Assembly: GCF_018141425.1 (NCBI RefSeq)
Contig: NZ_CP058561.1
Span: 5,208,001-5,272,000 of the forward strand
DNA from: Vallitalea guaymasensis
Lineage (GTDB): Bacteria; Bacillota; Clostridia; Lachnospirales; Vallitaleaceae
Length of the DNA: 64,000 bases
Reading direction: 5' to 3'
Shown: positions 1 to 10,380 of the stretch, one piece after another
How the letters are laid out: every line of letters starts with the position of its first letter
How positions within the stretch are numbered: the first letter of the stretch is position 1
Position numbers and translations under genes: made by a program
The notes under the pieces: generated by a model
Told to the model about the DNA's origin: nothing
What the model saw: the letters and a program-made list of their open reading frames with translations, nothing else
Databases searched by the model: none

Positions 1-647
1 ATGTAAATAAGATACTTAATTTATACAATGAAGTTAAACCAAAATGTGTATTTATATGTACACCTAATAATCCCACAGGCAACATTATGACTATAGAAGA
101 CATTGAAAAACTATTGCAAAAGATTGAGTGTCCTCTTATTATTGATGAAGCTTATAGTGAATATATAGATGATACAATGATAGGTAAGTTCAGAAAATAT
201 GATAATCTTATTGTGCTAAAGACTTTTTCAAAAGCTTATGGATTAGCAGGTCTTAGAGTTGGGTATGGTATTGCTTCCAAGAGTATGGTAGATACGATTA
301 ATATTGTAATTCCACCTTATCATCTTAATGCATTGTCTCAATTTTTAGCTAAGATCGTAATAGAAAATAGTCAACAATATAATAAGAAAATCAAAGAAAT
401 AATTAATAATAGAAAATGGTTAATTGATAATCTGAAAGAAATATATTATGTAGATAAGGTATATCCTTCACATGCTAATTATTTATTAATAAAAGTATCA
501 GATGCTGATATTGCTGCAAAACTAGAAAAACATAAGATTCTAGTTAGAGGTTATGGAGAACAAGGGGAATTGGCTAATTGTATCAGAGTTACTGTAGGTA
601 CTGAAGAAGAAAATGAACAATTAATAAAGGTCATGAAAAAGTACTGA
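1..647 (+). CDS. hisC: Histidinol-phosphate aminotransferase, C-terminal part (cut by window start)
   Basis: This is a PLP-dependent class I/II aminotransferase that converts imidazole-acetol phosphate to histidinol phosphate. The reading frame is open from base 3, so the gene begins upstream of the window. The first codons read VFICTPNNPTG, the substrate/PLP motif of HisC. SKAYGLAGLRVGYG carries the Schiff-base lysine. The C-terminal small domain is complete and ends at a TGA 32 bp before hisB. Its place at the head of hisB-H-A-F-IE supports HisC over other aminotransferases. hisG and hisD are not in view and may lie upstream. An internal ATG at 87 falls inside the conserved fold and is not the start. 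Confidence 0.93.
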   Translation, partial: VNKILNLYNEVKPKCVFICTPNNPTGNIMTIEDIEKLLQKIECPLIIDEAYSEYIDDTMIGKFRKYDNLIVLKTFSKAYGLAGLRVGYGIASKSMVDTINIVIPPYHLNALSQFLAKIVIENSQQYNKKIKEIINNRKWLIDNLKEIYYVDKVYPSHANYLLIKVSDADIAAKLEKHKILVRGYGEQGELANCIRVTVGTEEENEQLIKVMKKY

Positions 648-679
648 TATTTAACATTAATTAAAAAGGAGTTTATAGG

Positions 680-1267
680 ATGAAGAGAATAAGTGAGATG
701 GATAGAAAGACTAATGAAACAGATATTAGTCTAAAACTTAATATAGATGGAATTGGAGATTATGATATTGATACAGGTGTTGGGTTTTTTGACCATATGA
801 TGACTCATATATCCAAACATGGGTTATTTGACCTTGATATCAAATGCAAAGGTGATTTGGAGGTTGATTGCCACCATACAATAGAGGATATAGGTATTGT
901 TTTTGGCAAATGCATAAAAGAAGCTATTGGAGATAAAACAGGTATTAAAAGATATGGTTCTGCTATTATTCCTATGGACGAAACCTTAGTATTATGTGCA
1001 TTAGATTTATCTGGAAGACCATATCTGAATTTTGATGTTGAACTTACTACAGATAGAATTGGTACTATGGATACAGAAATGGTAGAAGAGTTTTTTAGAG
1101 CTATATCCATGAATGCTGAAATGAATCTACATATCAAATTGTTGGATGGTAAGAACAATCACCATATCGTTGAAGGTATATTCAAAGCATTTGGAAATGC
1201 ACTTGACCAAGCTACAATAGTAGATTCTAGGATAAAAGGTGCACTTACTACTAAAGGGGTTCTTTAA
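680..1267 (+). CDS. hisB: Imidazoleglycerol-phosphate dehydratase
   Basis: A 195-residue monofunctional HisB, the usual length when the phosphatase domain is absent. It dehydrates imidazole-glycerol phosphate to imidazole-acetol phosphate using two Mn ions. GVGFFDHMMTHISKHG and CHHTIEDIGI near residues 34-75 supply metal-binding histidines and glutamate, and NHHIVEGIFKAFG near 160 is the second copy. The C-terminus GALTTKGVL is typical. An AAAAAGGAG ribosome-binding site precedes the ATG. It lies between hisC and hisH in a plus-strand operon. Confidence 0.97.
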   Translation: MKRISEMDRKTNETDISLKLNIDGIGDYDIDTGVGFFDHMMTHISKHGLFDLDIKCKGDLEVDCHHTIEDIGIVFGKCIKEAIGDKTGIKRYGSAIIPMDETLVLCALDLSGRPYLNFDVELTTDRIGTMDTEMVEEFFRAISMNAEMNLHIKLLDGKNNHHIVEGIFKAFGNALDQATIVDSRIKGALTTKGVL

Positions 1268-1321
1268 AATTATAAGATAATAGAATCATATGAAAAAGTA
1301 CTTTAAGAAAGGGTGGATGTG

Positions 1322-1921
1322 ATGAAGATTGGTATTATTGATTATGGAATGGGTAATCTAGGAAGTATATCTAATGCACTTTCATATATTGGTGTAGACT
1401 ATATAATATCTTCTGATGTTCAGGAATTGGAAAAGACAGATAAGCTTATATTGCCTGGTGTAGGTGCTTTTAAAGATGCTATAAATCTTATTAAGGAAAA
1501 AAAGATCGATTTATTCATACATGATAGTGTAAAAAAAGGCAAACCGCTTCTAGGGATATGTCTAGGAATGCAGCTATTGTTTGACTCATCAAGTGAATAT
1601 GGCTCACATGAAGGTTTGGGACTATTACATGGAGATATCGTTAGATTTGATACTAATCTAAAAGTACCACATATGGGGTGGAATAAATTAAATATTGTTA
1701 AAGAAGAGCCTTTGTTTAAAGGATTACCAAAAAATATACATGTTTATTTTGTTCATTCATATCATTTGGAAACTTCAGAAGACATTGTTTGTGCAACAAC
1801 TAACTATGGGAAAGAGATTCAGATAGCAGCACAAAAGGATAATATATTTGCTTTGCAATTTCATCCTGAGAAAAGTGGAGTTATAGGGCTTTCCATACTT
1901 AGAAATTTTGTTTCTTTATAA
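1322..1921 (+). CDS. hisH: Imidazole glycerol phosphate synthase, glutaminase subunit
   Basis: Class I glutamine amidotransferase of 199 residues that feeds ammonia to HisF. The chain opens KIGIIDYGMGNLGS. The nucleophile elbow is GICLGMQ (Cys80) and the His-Glu pair is in LQFHPEKSG (His181, Glu183). A GTG at 1313 is in frame, but AAAGGG sits about 8 bp before the ATG at 1322 and the family normally starts at this point, so 1322 is preferred. It works as a heterodimer with the hisF product two genes downstream. Confidence 0.96.
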   Translation: MKIGIIDYGMGNLGSISNALSYIGVDYIISSDVQELEKTDKLILPGVGAFKDAINLIKEKKIDLFIHDSVKKGKPLLGICLGMQLLFDSSSEYGSHEGLGLLHGDIVRFDTNLKVPHMGWNKLNIVKEEPLFKGLPKNIHVYFVHSYHLETSEDIVCATTNYGKEIQIAAQKDNIFALQFHPEKSGVIGLSILRNFVSL

Positions 1922-1953
1922 TAGATGTTTTGTAATACGGATGGAGGAAAGTT

Positions 1954-2673
1954 ATGAGATTATATCCAGCAATAGATATTAAAAATGGTAAATGTGTTAG
2001 GTTGAAACAAGGAAAATTCAATGAACAGACAGTTTATTCCAATGACCCATATACAATAGCTGAGAAATGGGCAAGTAATGGAGCATCATATATCCATGTT
2101 GTTGACTTGGATGGTGCACTTGATGGTAATTGGACTAATAAAGAGGCTATTAAAAAAATAGTTGACAGTGTTCACATACCTGTTCAAACAGGTGGAGGAA
2201 TAAGATCAATCAGAGATATTGAAGAGAGACTAGATGTTGGGATAACTCGCGTTATCATAGGAACCTTGGCAGTAAAAAATCCTAGCTTCGTAAAAGATGC
2301 TGTTAAGAAATTTGGCAAAGAAAGAATTGTTGTTGGGATAGATGCAAAAGATGGTATGGTCGCTATTAACGGATGGGAAAAACTAAGTGTCGTGTCAGCT
2401 CTTGATTTGTGTAAACAAATGAAAGGATACGGTGTGAAAACAATCGTGTATACAGATATTTCAAAAGATGGTATGCTCATTGGTCCTAATGTAGATTATA
2501 CAAAATATCTAATAGATGAAACAGGTCTTGATATTATTGCATCTGGTGGTGTATCTTCTATAAAAGACCTTAAAGATGTAGAAAAAATTAACGCTGAGGG
2601 AGCTATAATTGGAAAAGCACTGTATACCAATAAAATTGATCTAAAAGAAGCCATTTCATTGTTTGAGAACTAA
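1954..2673 (+). CDS. hisA: ProFAR isomerase
   Basis: A 239-residue (beta/alpha)8 barrel that isomerises the aminoaldose ProFAR to the ketose PRFAR by an Amadori rearrangement. It starts RLYPAIDIKNGKCVRL, with the catalytic Asp8. QTGGGIRS and IIASGGVSS are the two phosphate-binding loops, and VYTDISKDGM holds the region of the second catalytic Asp. An ATGGAGGAAAG ribosome-binding site precedes the ATG. It lies between hisH and hisF, the usual order in Firmicutes. Confidence 0.97.
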   Translation: MRLYPAIDIKNGKCVRLKQGKFNEQTVYSNDPYTIAEKWASNGASYIHVVDLDGALDGNWTNKEAIKKIVDSVHIPVQTGGGIRSIRDIEERLDVGITRVIIGTLAVKNPSFVKDAVKKFGKERIVVGIDAKDGMVAINGWEKLSVVSALDLCKQMKGYGVKTIVYTDISKDGMLIGPNVDYTKYLIDETGLDIIASGGVSSIKDLKDVEKINAEGAIIGKALYTNKIDLKEAISLFEN

Positions 2674-2746
2674 CTAGACTTACTTTTATAATTAATGATA
2701 TTAAAAACTAAAATAGAGTTCTTTATATGTAAGAAAGGGTGTTTAT

Positions 2747-3508
2747 ATGTTATCAAAAAGGATCATCCCTTGTTTAGATGTTGATAGGGGGAGAGTTGTA
2801 AAAGGAATTAATTTTGTTAATTTAATAGATGCAGGTGATCCTGTTGAAGTAGCTAAAATATATAATAAGAGTTTGGCAGATGAAATTGTATTCTTGGATA
2901 TTACTGCTACTCATGAAGGAAGAGATACCATAGTAGATGTAGTAAGAAAAACTGCTAAGGAAATTTTTATACCATTAACGGTTGGGGGCGGTATCAAGAC
3001 CCTTGACGACTTCAAGAAAATACTTAGGGCTGGAGCTGATAAAGTTGCTGTCAACTCAGGGGCAATAAGAAGACCTGAACTTATCAATGAGGCTGCTAAT
3101 AGATTTGGTAATCAATGTGTAGTCGTTGCAATTGATGCGAAGAGAAACGAAGAACATAATAGTTGGGATGTCTATATCAATGGTGGTAGAATAAATACTG
3201 ATATTGATGCTATCTGGTGGGCTAAGGAAGTATGTAGACGTGGTGCAGGAGAAATATTACTTACAAGCATGGATAAAGACGGGACCAAATCAGGCTATGA
3301 TATAGAACTAACTAAAAAAATTAGTGAAATAGTTGATGTACCAGTTATTGCATCAGGCGGTGCTGGGAATATGGAACATTTCAAGGATGTATTGACTTTT
3401 GGAAAGGCTGATGCTGCTCTTGCGGCTTCACTGTTTCATTTTAAAGAAATAGAGATTATTGAACTAAAAAAATACTTAGACAGTAATGAAATACCTGTAA
3501 GATTATAA
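2747..3508 (+). CDS. hisF: Imidazole glycerol phosphate synthase, cyclase subunit
   Basis: A 253-residue (beta/alpha)8 barrel, paralogous to HisA, that closes the imidazole ring with ammonia from HisH and releases AICAR and imidazole-glycerol phosphate. It starts [19 protein letters not shown], with catalytic Asp11. LTVGGGIKT and IASGGAG are the phosphate loops, and [15 protein letters not shown] contains the second catalytic Asp. AAGAAAGGG precedes the ATG. The 73-bp gap from hisA shows no terminator, so it is read as part of the same operon. Confidence 0.97.
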   Translation: MLSKRIIPCLDVDRGRVVKGINFVNLIDAGDPVEVAKIYNKSLADEIVFLDITATHEGRDTIVDVVRKTAKEIFIPLTVGGGIKTLDDFKKILRAGADKVAVNSGAIRRPELINEAANRFGNQCVVVAIDAKRNEEHNSWDVYINGGRINTDIDAIWWAKEVCRRGAGEILLTSMDKDGTKSGYDIELTKKISEIVDVPVIASGGAGNMEHFKDVLTFGKADAALAASLFHFKEIEIIELKKYLDSNEIPVRL

Positions 3509-3558
3509 CTATATAACTTATATAATAGAAGAATAATTTCACGAAAGGAATGAATAGA

Positions 3559-4206
3559 ATGGATTTCAACAAATTAAAATTAAATTCAGATGGTTTACTA
3601 CCAGTTGTTACTCAAGATTATTCCAGTAACGAAGTGTTGATGGTGGCATATATGAACAAAGAGGCTTTCAATAAGACTATAGAGACTAAGAAAGTACATT
3701 ATTTCAGCAGAAGCAGACAAAGCTTATGGTTAAAAGGAGAGACATCAGGTCATTATCAGCATTTAGTTAGTATGGCTTTGGATTGTGATAATGATACTTT
3801 ATTGGTAAAAGTTAAGCAAGAAGGAGCTGCATGTCATACAGGAAACTATTCTTGTTTTTACAAAAACATAGATATAGATAATAAAGAAGTCCTGGAAAGC
3901 AGTGAGTTACAACAGAAAAAACAAAACGTATTTGAGATATTTGAAGAGGTATATAATGTCATAGCAGATAGAAAAGAAAATCCAAAAGAAGGTTCTTATA
4001 CAAATTACTTATTCGATAAAGGAATTGATAAAATTCTTAAGAAAGTTGGAGAAGAATCTGCAGAGGTAATTATTGGAGCCAAGAATGAAGGAAATGATGA
4101 AATTATCTATGAAATATCTGATTTAATATACCATTTATCAGTATTGATGGTTGAGAAAAATACTACTTGGGAAGACATATGTAAGGAATTAAATAAGAGA
4201 AGATAA
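3559..4206 (+). CDS. hisI: Bifunctional phosphoribosyl-AMP cyclohydrolase / phosphoribosyl-ATP pyrophosphatase
   Basis: A HisIE fusion of 215 residues catalysing the second and third steps of histidine synthesis. The N-terminal HisI domain (about 1-115) has [16 protein letters not shown] and the zinc site CDNDT...ACHTGNYSC. The C-terminal HisE domain (about 120-215) has [12 protein letters not shown] and [15 protein letters not shown], the Mg-binding MazG-like helix. An in-frame ATG at 3550 lies directly against the AAAGGAA ribosome-binding site. The ATG at 3559 has a normal 8-bp spacing and is preferred. This is the last gene of the operon; a terminator follows. Confidence 0.95.
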   Translation: MDFNKLKLNSDGLLPVVTQDYSSNEVLMVAYMNKEAFNKTIETKKVHYFSRSRQSLWLKGETSGHYQHLVSMALDCDNDTLLVKVKQEGAACHTGNYSCFYKNIDIDNKEVLESSELQQKKQNVFEIFEEVYNVIADRKENPKEGSYTNYLFDKGIDKILKKVGEESAEVIIGAKNEGNDEIIYEISDLIYHLSVLMVEKNTTWEDICKELNKRR

Positions 4207-4211
4207 TTGAG

Positions 4212-4233
4212 AGTGTGCTTTGGCACACTTTTA
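4212..4233 (+). terminator. Intrinsic terminator of the his operon
   Basis: AGTGTGC (4212-4218), a four-base TTTG loop and GCACACT (4223-4229) form a perfect 7-bp stem followed by TTTTA. It starts 6 bp after the hisIE stop codon and separates the histidine genes from the downstream promoter. Confidence 0.85.
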
Positions 4234-4262
4234 CTTTTGACTAATATTAATAAAATATTAAG

Positions 4263-4289
4263 TTGAATGTTATGGTAAAATGGTATAAT
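4263..4289 (+). promoter_or_regulatory. Predicted extended -10 promoter for the dehydratase activase gene
   Basis: TTGAAT at 4263-4268 is followed after 15 bp by TATAAT at 4284-4289, which is preceded by TGG, giving the extended -10 pattern TGnTATAAT. The short spacer is often tolerated when an extended -10 is present. It lies just downstream of the his terminator. Confidence 0.6.
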
Positions 4290-4357
4290 ATAATAATAAT
4301 CATTATTGTTATAGGAGACAACGAGTTATAGGAGGCGAAGCATTTTTTTGCGAATAT

Positions 4358-7300
4358 ATGAATAACATATTAAATGTTGGATTGGACGTAGGTTCAACTA
4401 CGGTAAAAATAGTAGTATTAAATGAACAAGGAGAAATTTTATATAGTAAATATAAAAGGCATTTTTCTGATATACGATTAACAGTTGGTAAGTTAATAAA
4501 AAGAGCTTACTCTCATTTTAGTGATTCAGATATTACCGTAATGGTGACAGGTTCTGGTGGAATGGCTGTTTCTAAATGGATTAATATACCTTTCATACAA
4601 GAAGTAGTTGCATGTACAAAAGCTATCAACTTAAAAATACCAGATACAGATGTAGCCATAGAATTAGGTGGCGAAGATGCTAAGATTACATATTTTGAAG
4701 GTGACACGATTGAGCAAAGAATGAATGGAACTTGTGCTGGTGGAACTGGTGCTTTTATTGATCAGATGAGTTCTTTACTAGAAACAGATGCAATGGGTCT
4801 CAATGAGCTTGCTAAGAAACATAAAGTAGTATATCCAATAGCAGCTAGATGTGGAGTTTTTGCAAAGACAGACATCCAACCGTTACTGAATGAAGGTGCT
4901 GCCAAAGAGGATATTGCTGTATCTGTATTTCAAGCAGTAGTTAATCAAACTATAAGTGGTCTGGCATGTGGTAAACCAATAAGAGGTAATATTGCTTTTT
5001 TAGGTGGACCACTTTACTTTTTATCTGAGCTTAGACAGAGATTTATTGAAACCTTAAATTTAACAAGTAAACAATCAATTATACCACCTCATTCACAACT
5101 TTTTGTGGCATTAGGTGCAGCTATAGAGTCTAAAAAAGAAGAACCAGTACCTTTCAAATCCATTTTAGAAAGAATGGAAAACCTTATTGATACAGGTACT
5201 AATGAAGTAGCAAGATTACAATCACTATTCAAAGATAAAGAAGAATTGGATTCATTCATGTTAAGACATAGTAAAAATGTCGTAGAAAGAAGAGAACTAT
5301 CAACATATGAAGGTAAGTGTTATCTTGGTATTGATGCAGGTTCTACAACTACTAAAGTAGCATTGATTGATGAAGATGGAAAATTACTATATTCATATTA
5401 TGGAAGTAATGGTGGAAAGCCATTAAAGCAGACTGTAGATATCATAAAGACTATATATTCCATTTTGCCTGACAAAGCAGTGATAGCTAATTCTACTGTA
5501 ACAGGTTATGGAGAAGCATTAATAAAAGAAGCATTAAAAGTGGATATTGGTGAAATAGAGACAATTGCACATTATAAGGCTGCCAATACCTTTTTACCGG
5601 GGGTAGATTTCATATTGGATATTGGTGGACAGGATATGAAGTGCCTTAGAATCAAAAATGGTGTAATAGACGATATTCTATTGAACGAAGCTTGTTCATC
5701 TGGGTGTGGTTCATTCTTAGAAACCTTTGCAAAATCATTAAATATGAATATTGAAAACTTTGCAAAATCAGCTTTAGAATCCAAGAATCCAGTTGATCTA
5801 GGTTCAAGATGTACTGTATTCATGAATTCAAGAGTAAAACAAGCTCAAAAAGAAGGAGCTACTATCAATGATATATCTGCAGGATTATCTTATTCTGTTA
5901 TAAAGAATGCTTTACAAAAAGTAATTAAGATAAGAGATCCTAAGGAAATGGGTGAAAAAATTATTGTACAAGGTGGAACTTTTTACAATGATTCAGTACT
6001 TAGAGCTTTTGAAATAATATCTGAAAGAGAAGTTATAAGACCGAACATAGCAGGAATAATGGGTGCTTTTGGTGCTGCGATAATCGCAAAAGAAAGAGAT
6101 AACGGACTAGAAAGTACTTTATTAGAAGCAAATCAGATAGATTCCTTTACATTTGAAACAGATCTGAAAAGATGTCCTTTGTGTAATAACCATTGTTTAC
6201 TTACAATCAACAAATTCCCAGGAGGAAGAGAACATATATCAGGTAACAGATGTGAAAGAGGGGCTGGGGGAGAGAAGAAAAGCAAGAATATCCCTAATCT
6301 ATATGATTTCAAATATAAAAGATTATTTGATTATAAACCATTAAGTGAAGAAGAAGCTAAAAGGGGTACTATAGGTATTCCAAGAGTACTTAATCTATAT
6401 GAGAATTACCCATATTGGTTCACTTTCTTTACTAAACTGGGCTATAGGGTTATTATATCACCTCGTTCAACTAAAAAATTGTATGAGGAAGGTATTGAAA
6501 CAATACCATCAGAATCAGCTTGTTATCCAGCTAAGATTGTACATGGACATATTATGCACCTTATAAGAAAAGGTATTAAAACTATATTCTATCCATGCGT
6601 ACCATATGAAGAGAAAGAAATAAAAGGTGCAGACAATAATTTTAATTGCCCAATAGTTACATCTTATCCTGAAACCATAAAACATAATGTAGAAGACTTG
6701 GAAAATGAAAATATTAAGTTTCTTAACCCATTTTTGCCTATGGATAAGGAAGAACGTCTAGCAGAAAGGTTAGCAGAAGAATTAGAAGGCAGTGGTATTA
6801 GCAAAGAAGAGATTTATGAAGCTGCTGGTTTAGCCTGGAAAGAAAAGATGAATGTCAGAAATGACATAAGGAAAAAGGGAGAAGAAGTTGTAAAATATCT
6901 GGATGAAACAGGTAATAGAGGAATTGTATTAGCTGGAAGACCTTATCATATAGATCCAGAGATAAATCATGGATTAACTAATATAATAACAGATTTAGGT
7001 ATGGCTATACTGACAGAGGATTCTATTTGTCATCTAGGTAATGTTAAAAGACCTCTTAGAGTATTGGATCAATGGGCTTATCATTCAAGATTATATGCTG
7101 CTGCTGAATTTGTTGGTAAAAAAGATAATATTGAACTTGTTCAGCTAACCTCCTTTGGTTGTGGAGTTGACGCAGTTACAGCAGACCAAGTTCACGATAT
7201 ACTTGGCGAGCATGGTAAAATATATACTTTAATCAAGATAGATGAAGGTAATAACTTGGGTGCTATAAGAATAAGAATGCGCTCACTAAAAGCCGCCCTA

Positions 7301-8665
7301 GATGAAAGGGATAAGAGTGGTATCCAACCTGTTAAAAAACAGATTAACCATGACAGGGTAGTATTCACTAAAGAAGATAAGAAGAACCATACTATATTAG
7401 CGCCACAAATGTCACCTATGCATTTTGACTTTTTTGAAGTAGGTCTAAAGAAGATGGGATATAATGTGGTTATACTTCCACATGTGGACCCAGGTGCAGT
7501 TGAGGAAGGCTTGAAACATGTAAATAATGACGCATGTTATCCATCTATATTAGTTGTAGGACAGATCATAAAGGCATTAAAATCAGGTAAATATGATTTG
7601 AATAATACTTCCGTATTCATTACTCAAACAGGAGGAGGATGTAGAGCTTCTAATTATATAGGTTTCATAAGAAAAGCTTTAGATGATTTAGGCATTAATA
7701 GCGTTCCTGTTGTATCAATTAATGCATCAGGACTGGAAACTAATCCAGGATTCAAATTTACTATACCTTTGATACATAGAGCTCTTGTAGCAACAATATA
7801 CGGTGATGTTTTAATGAGAGTGCTATATGCAACAAGACCTTATGAGAAAGTAAAAGGATCAGCTGATAAACTATATGATAAATGGAAGCAAAAAGCACTC
7901 AAAAATGTTGAAAACGGCAGAATACATGAATTCAAGAAGAATATGAAAGGCATTGTCAAAGAGTTTGATGAACTCCCAATAAGAGATATATTGAAACCAA
8001 AAGTTGGAGTAGTCGGAGAAATACTTATTAAGTATCATCCAATTGGAAATAACAATCTAGTTGAAACTCTAGAAAAAGAAGGTGCTGAAGCTAGTGTTCC
8101 AGATTTATTAGATTTCTTCTTGTATTGTGCTTATAACAATAAATTCAAATATGAGAAGCTAAACGGAACCAAAAAAGGTTGGACTCTCAGTAAAATAGCA
8201 ATAAAAGTTATTGAGATGTACAGGAAAACATCTAAGAAAGCCTTAGAAAACAGTAAACGCTTCAGAGCGCCATCTTCAATTGATGAAAAAGCAGTATATG
8301 CAGAAGAATTGATATCTCTTGGTAACCAAACTGGTGAGGGATGGTTCTTGACTGGAGAAATGGTAGAATTAGTTAAAGAAGGCGTAGAAAATATTGTCTG
8401 TGTTCAACCATTTGCATGTTTGCCTAATCATGTAGTAGGTAAATCAATGATCAAACCAATCAGAAAAAAATATAAGAGAGCTAATATAGTAGCTATTGAT
8501 TATGATCCAGGTGCTAGTGAAGTAAATCAACTTAATAGAATAAAATTAATGTTATCTGTAGCTAAGAGTAACCTTGAAGAAAAAAATGAAGGTAAAGTTA
8601 TTGATAAATATATAGACAAGAAGGACAAAGAACAGAAAGACGATAAAGAATTACTTGCATTATAG
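4358..8665 (+). CDS. Acyl-CoA dehydratase activase-type protein, 1435 residues, BadF/HgdC tandem plus DUF2229
   Basis: A very large member of the 2-hydroxyacyl-CoA dehydratase activator family. The first ASKHA ATPase domain starts [14 protein letters not shown] and has the cluster cysteine in [11 protein letters not shown] (near residue 126). The second starts near residue 322 ([12 protein letters not shown]), with its own cysteines in [19 protein letters not shown] zinc/Fe-S knuckle near 610 precedes the DUF2229 region ([14 protein letters not shown]), then a dehydratase-subunit-like region to the C-terminus. Family members couple ATP hydrolysis to low-potential electron transfer into a radical dehydratase, but most of these 1400-residue proteins have no proven substrate. 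No dehydratase subunit genes adjoin it. AGGAGG lies 22 nt before the ATG, an unusually long spacing. Confidence 0.85.
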   Translation: MNNILNVGLDVGSTTVKIVVLNEQGEILYSKYKRHFSDIRLTVGKLIKRAYSHFSDSDITVMVTGSGGMAVSKWINIPFIQEVVACTKAINLKIPDTDVAIELGGEDAKITYFEGDTIEQRMNGTCAGGTGAFIDQMSSLLETDAMGLNELAKKHKVVYPIAARCGVFAKTDIQPLLNEGAAKEDIAVSVFQAVVNQTISGLACGKPIRGNIAFLGGPLYFLSELRQRFIETLNLTSKQSIIPPHSQLFVALGAAIESKKEEPVPFKSILERMENLIDTGTNEVARLQSLFKDKEELDSFMLRHSKNVVERRELSTYEGKCYLGIDAGSTTTKVALIDEDGKLLYSYYGSNGGKPLKQTVDIIKTIYSILPDKAVIANSTVTGYGEALIKEALKVDIGEIETIAHYKAANTFLPGVDFILDIGGQDMKCLRIKNGVIDDILLNEACSSGCGSFLETFAKSLNMNIENFAKSALESKNPVDLGSRCTVFMNSRVKQAQKEGATINDISAGLSYSVIKNALQKVIKIRDPKEMGEKIIVQGGTFYNDSVLRAFEIISEREVIRPNIAGIMGAFGAAIIAKERDNGLESTLLEANQIDSFTFETDLKRCPLCNNHCLLTINKFPGGREHISGNRCERGAGGEKKSKNIPNLYDFKYKRLFDYKPLSEEEAKRGTIGIPRVLNLYENYPYWFTFFTKLGYRVIISPRSTKKLYEEGIETIPSESACYPAKIVHGHIMHLIRKGIKTIFYPCVPYEEKEIKGADNNFNCPIVTSYPETIKHNVEDLENENIKFLNPFLPMDKEERLAERLAEELEGSGISKEEIYEAAGLAWKEKMNVRNDIRKKGEEVVKYLDETGNRGIVLAGRPYHIDPEINHGLTNIITDLGMAILTEDSICHLGNVKRPLRVLDQWAYHSRLYAAAEFVGKKDNIELVQLTSFGCGVDAVTADQVHDILGEHGKIYTLIKIDEGNNLGAIRIRMRSLKAALDERDKSGIQPVKKQINHDRVVFTKEDKKNHTILAPQMSPMHFDFFEVGLKKMGYNVVILPHVDPGAVEEGLKHVNNDACYPSILVVGQIIKALKSGKYDLNNTSVFITQTGGGCRASNYIGFIRKALDDLGINSVPVVSINASGLETNPGFKFTIPLIHRALVATIYGDVLMRVLYATRPYEKVKGSADKLYDKWKQKALKNVENGRIHEFKKNMKGIVKEFDELPIRDILKPKVGVVGEILIKYHPIGNNNLVETLEKEGAEASVPDLLDFFLYCAYNNKFKYEKLNGTKKGWTLSKIAIKVIEMYRKTSKKALENSKRFRAPSSIDEKAVYAEELISLGNQTGEGWFLTGEMVELVKEGVENIVCVQPFACLPNHVVGKSMIKPIRKKYKRANIVAIDYDPGASEVNQLNRIKLMLSVAKSNLEEKNEGKVIDKYIDKKDKEQKDDKELLAL

Positions 8666-8698
8666 ATATAATCCATATTGGACACAAGGAGGCAGGTT

Positions 8699-9952
8699 AT
8701 GAGTTTGAATAGGACACCTAGAGGAGATAGAGTGCATATTGCGCTATTTGGAAAAAGGAATGCAGGAAAATCCAGTATTATTAATGCTATAACCAATCAA
8801 GATATAGCATTAGTATCATCAGTAAAAGGAACTACTACAGATCCAGTATATAAGGCTATGGAAATACTTCCAATAGGTCCAGTTGTGATTATTGATACAG
8901 CTGGACTGGATGATGAAGGTGAATTGGGAGAACTTAGAAAGAAAAAGACACTGGACGTTCTTAATAAGACGGATCTAGCAATATTAACCATTGATGCAGA
9001 ATCAGGAATCACAGATTTTGAAAAAGGTATTTTGAAGAGCATAAAAGATAAAAAAATACCTGTGGCAGGTGTAGTCAATAAAACAGACATCAAAAATATA
9101 TCAAAAGATGAATTGAAATCAATGGAAAAAGAGTTATCCCTTAAATTAATTCCAGTATCAGCCATAGAGAATAAAGGTATAGAAGAGCTTAAGAATGAAA
9201 TTATTAGACTGCTTCCTGATAATGATAAAGGTCATGAATTGGTTGGAGATATTATTGAATCAGGTGATTTTGTAGTATTAGTAGTTCCTATTGACACAGC
9301 TGCACCAAAAGGAAGACTTATTTTACCTCAACAGCAAGTTATAAGAGATATATTAGATAATGATGCAATCTCTATTGTGACCAAGGAATACAAAATAAAA
9401 GAGACTCTTGAAAACATTGGCAAGAAACCTAAAATTGTTATTACTGATTCTCAAGTTTTCGAGAGAGTATCAAAGGATACGCCTGATAATATAATGCTTA
9501 CTTCCTTTTCCATATTATTTGCAAGATACAAGGGAGATTTAATCAAGCTGATAGAAGGTGCTAAGAAGTTAGAATCTTTAAAAGATGGAGATAAGGTATT
9601 AATAGCAGAGGGTTGTACCCACCATAGACAATCAGATGACATCGGTACTGTAAAAATCCCTAGATGGATTAAAGAATATACAGGTAAAGATATAGAATTT
9701 GAATTTTCCAGTGGATTCAAATATCCTAATAACCTGAAGGATTATTCCCTAATAGTTCATTGTGGTGGATGTATGTTGAATAGAAGAGAAGTACAACATA
9801 GAATCAAAGTGGCACTAGACAATAATATACCTATAGTTAATTATGGTGTACTTATTGCTTATGTAAAAGGTATATTAGAAAGAGTTACAGAACCATTCCC
9901 TATAGCAAATAAAATGTTAAAAGATGCGAAGTCTAGTTTGTCAAATTCATAA
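8699..9952 (+). CDS. hydF: [FeFe]-hydrogenase H-cluster maturation GTPase HydF
   Basis: A scaffold GTPase of 417 residues that assembles the 2Fe subcluster of [FeFe] hydrogenase and delivers it to the apoenzyme. The Era-like GTPase domain has P-loop GKRNAGKS (residues 18-25), DTAG and NKTD. A dimerisation domain follows. The C-terminal cluster domain carries EGCTHHR and VHCGGCML, the cysteine ligands of the 4Fe-4S site. An in-frame TTG at 8678 is rejected because AAGGAGG sits 5-6 bp before the ATG at 8699. hydE and hydG are not in the window. The adjoining hydrogenase-like operon fits this role. Its 3' end contains the promoter for the next operon. Confidence 0.95.
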   Translation: MSLNRTPRGDRVHIALFGKRNAGKSSIINAITNQDIALVSSVKGTTTDPVYKAMEILPIGPVVIIDTAGLDDEGELGELRKKKTLDVLNKTDLAILTIDAESGITDFEKGILKSIKDKKIPVAGVVNKTDIKNISKDELKSMEKELSLKLIPVSAIENKGIEELKNEIIRLLPDNDKGHELVGDIIESGDFVVLVVPIDTAAPKGRLILPQQQVIRDILDNDAISIVTKEYKIKETLENIGKKPKIVITDSQVFERVSKDTPDNIMLTSFSILFARYKGDLIKLIEGAKKLESLKDGDKVLIAEGCTHHRQSDDIGTVKIPRWIKEYTGKDIEFEFSSGFKYPNNLKDYSLIVHCGGCMLNRREVQHRIKVALDNNIPIVNYGVLIAYVKGILERVTEPFPIANKMLKDAKSSLSNS

Positions 9953-9966
9953 CAATTTGTTATAAT
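9938..9966 (+). promoter_or_regulatory. Predicted sigma-A promoter inside the 3' end of hydF
   Basis: TTGTCA (9938-9943), a 17-bp spacer and TATAAT (9961-9966) with a TG at 9958-9959 give a near-consensus extended promoter. An inverted repeat ATAACA-ATT-TGTTAT (9949-9963) overlaps the spacer and -10, so a regulator could bind there. It would drive the five-gene regulatory hydrogenase operon from 10012. Confidence 0.7.
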
Positions 9967-10011
9967 ATCTATGTGAAAATGAATATTACATAATAAATTG
10001 GGGGTGGTAAA

Positions 10012-10380
10012 GTGCTCGTAAGTGAAATTAGAGAAATATTAGATGCAGACATATTGACTGGGGAAGACATGTTGGATTTGAATATAGACTACGGTTATGG
10101 ATGCGATCTAATGAGTGACGTATTGGCATTTGTCAGAAATGATATCATATTACTTTCAGGACTTGTTCATCCTCAGGTGATTAGAACAGCTGAGATGTTA
10201 GATATTAATGCTATAGCTTTTGTGAGAGGTAAAAGACCTAGCAGTGAACTGATACGTATGGCTGAAATGAAAAACATTATTTTGTTAACAACTAAACATA
10301 CTTTATTTACAGCATGTGGCTTACTGTATAAAAATGGTTTAGAAGGAGAGGAGATAGCTCACGATGAAGATTCATTATGA
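10012..10380 (+). CDS. DRTGG-domain-like protein (first copy)
   Basis: A 122-residue protein resembling DRTGG domains, small ligand-binding modules also found in phosphotransacetylase and CBS-domain proteins. It begins VSEIREILDADILTG and has a Rossmann-like pattern with repeated hydrophobic strands (NDIILLSGLVHPQVIRTAEML, AIAFVRGKRPS, IILLTTKHTLFTACGLLY). The start is GTG with a GGGGGTGG ribosome-binding site. It overlaps the next gene by 17 bp, so the two are translationally coupled. A second DRTGG gene lies at 12163 in the same operon. The ligand is unknown. Confidence 0.75.
   Translation: MLVSEIREILDADILTGEDMLDLNIDYGYGCDLMSDVLAFVRNDIILLSGLVHPQVIRTAEMLDINAIAFVRGKRPSSELIRMAEMKNIILLTTKHTLFTACGLLYKNGLEGEEIAHDEDSL

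Noticed and set aside
805-1158. Minus-strand ORF inside hisB (and similar opposite-strand ORFs in most core genes)
   Set aside because: It is a shadow of a real gene: no ribosome-binding site, unnatural amino-acid composition, and fully covered by a conserved gene.
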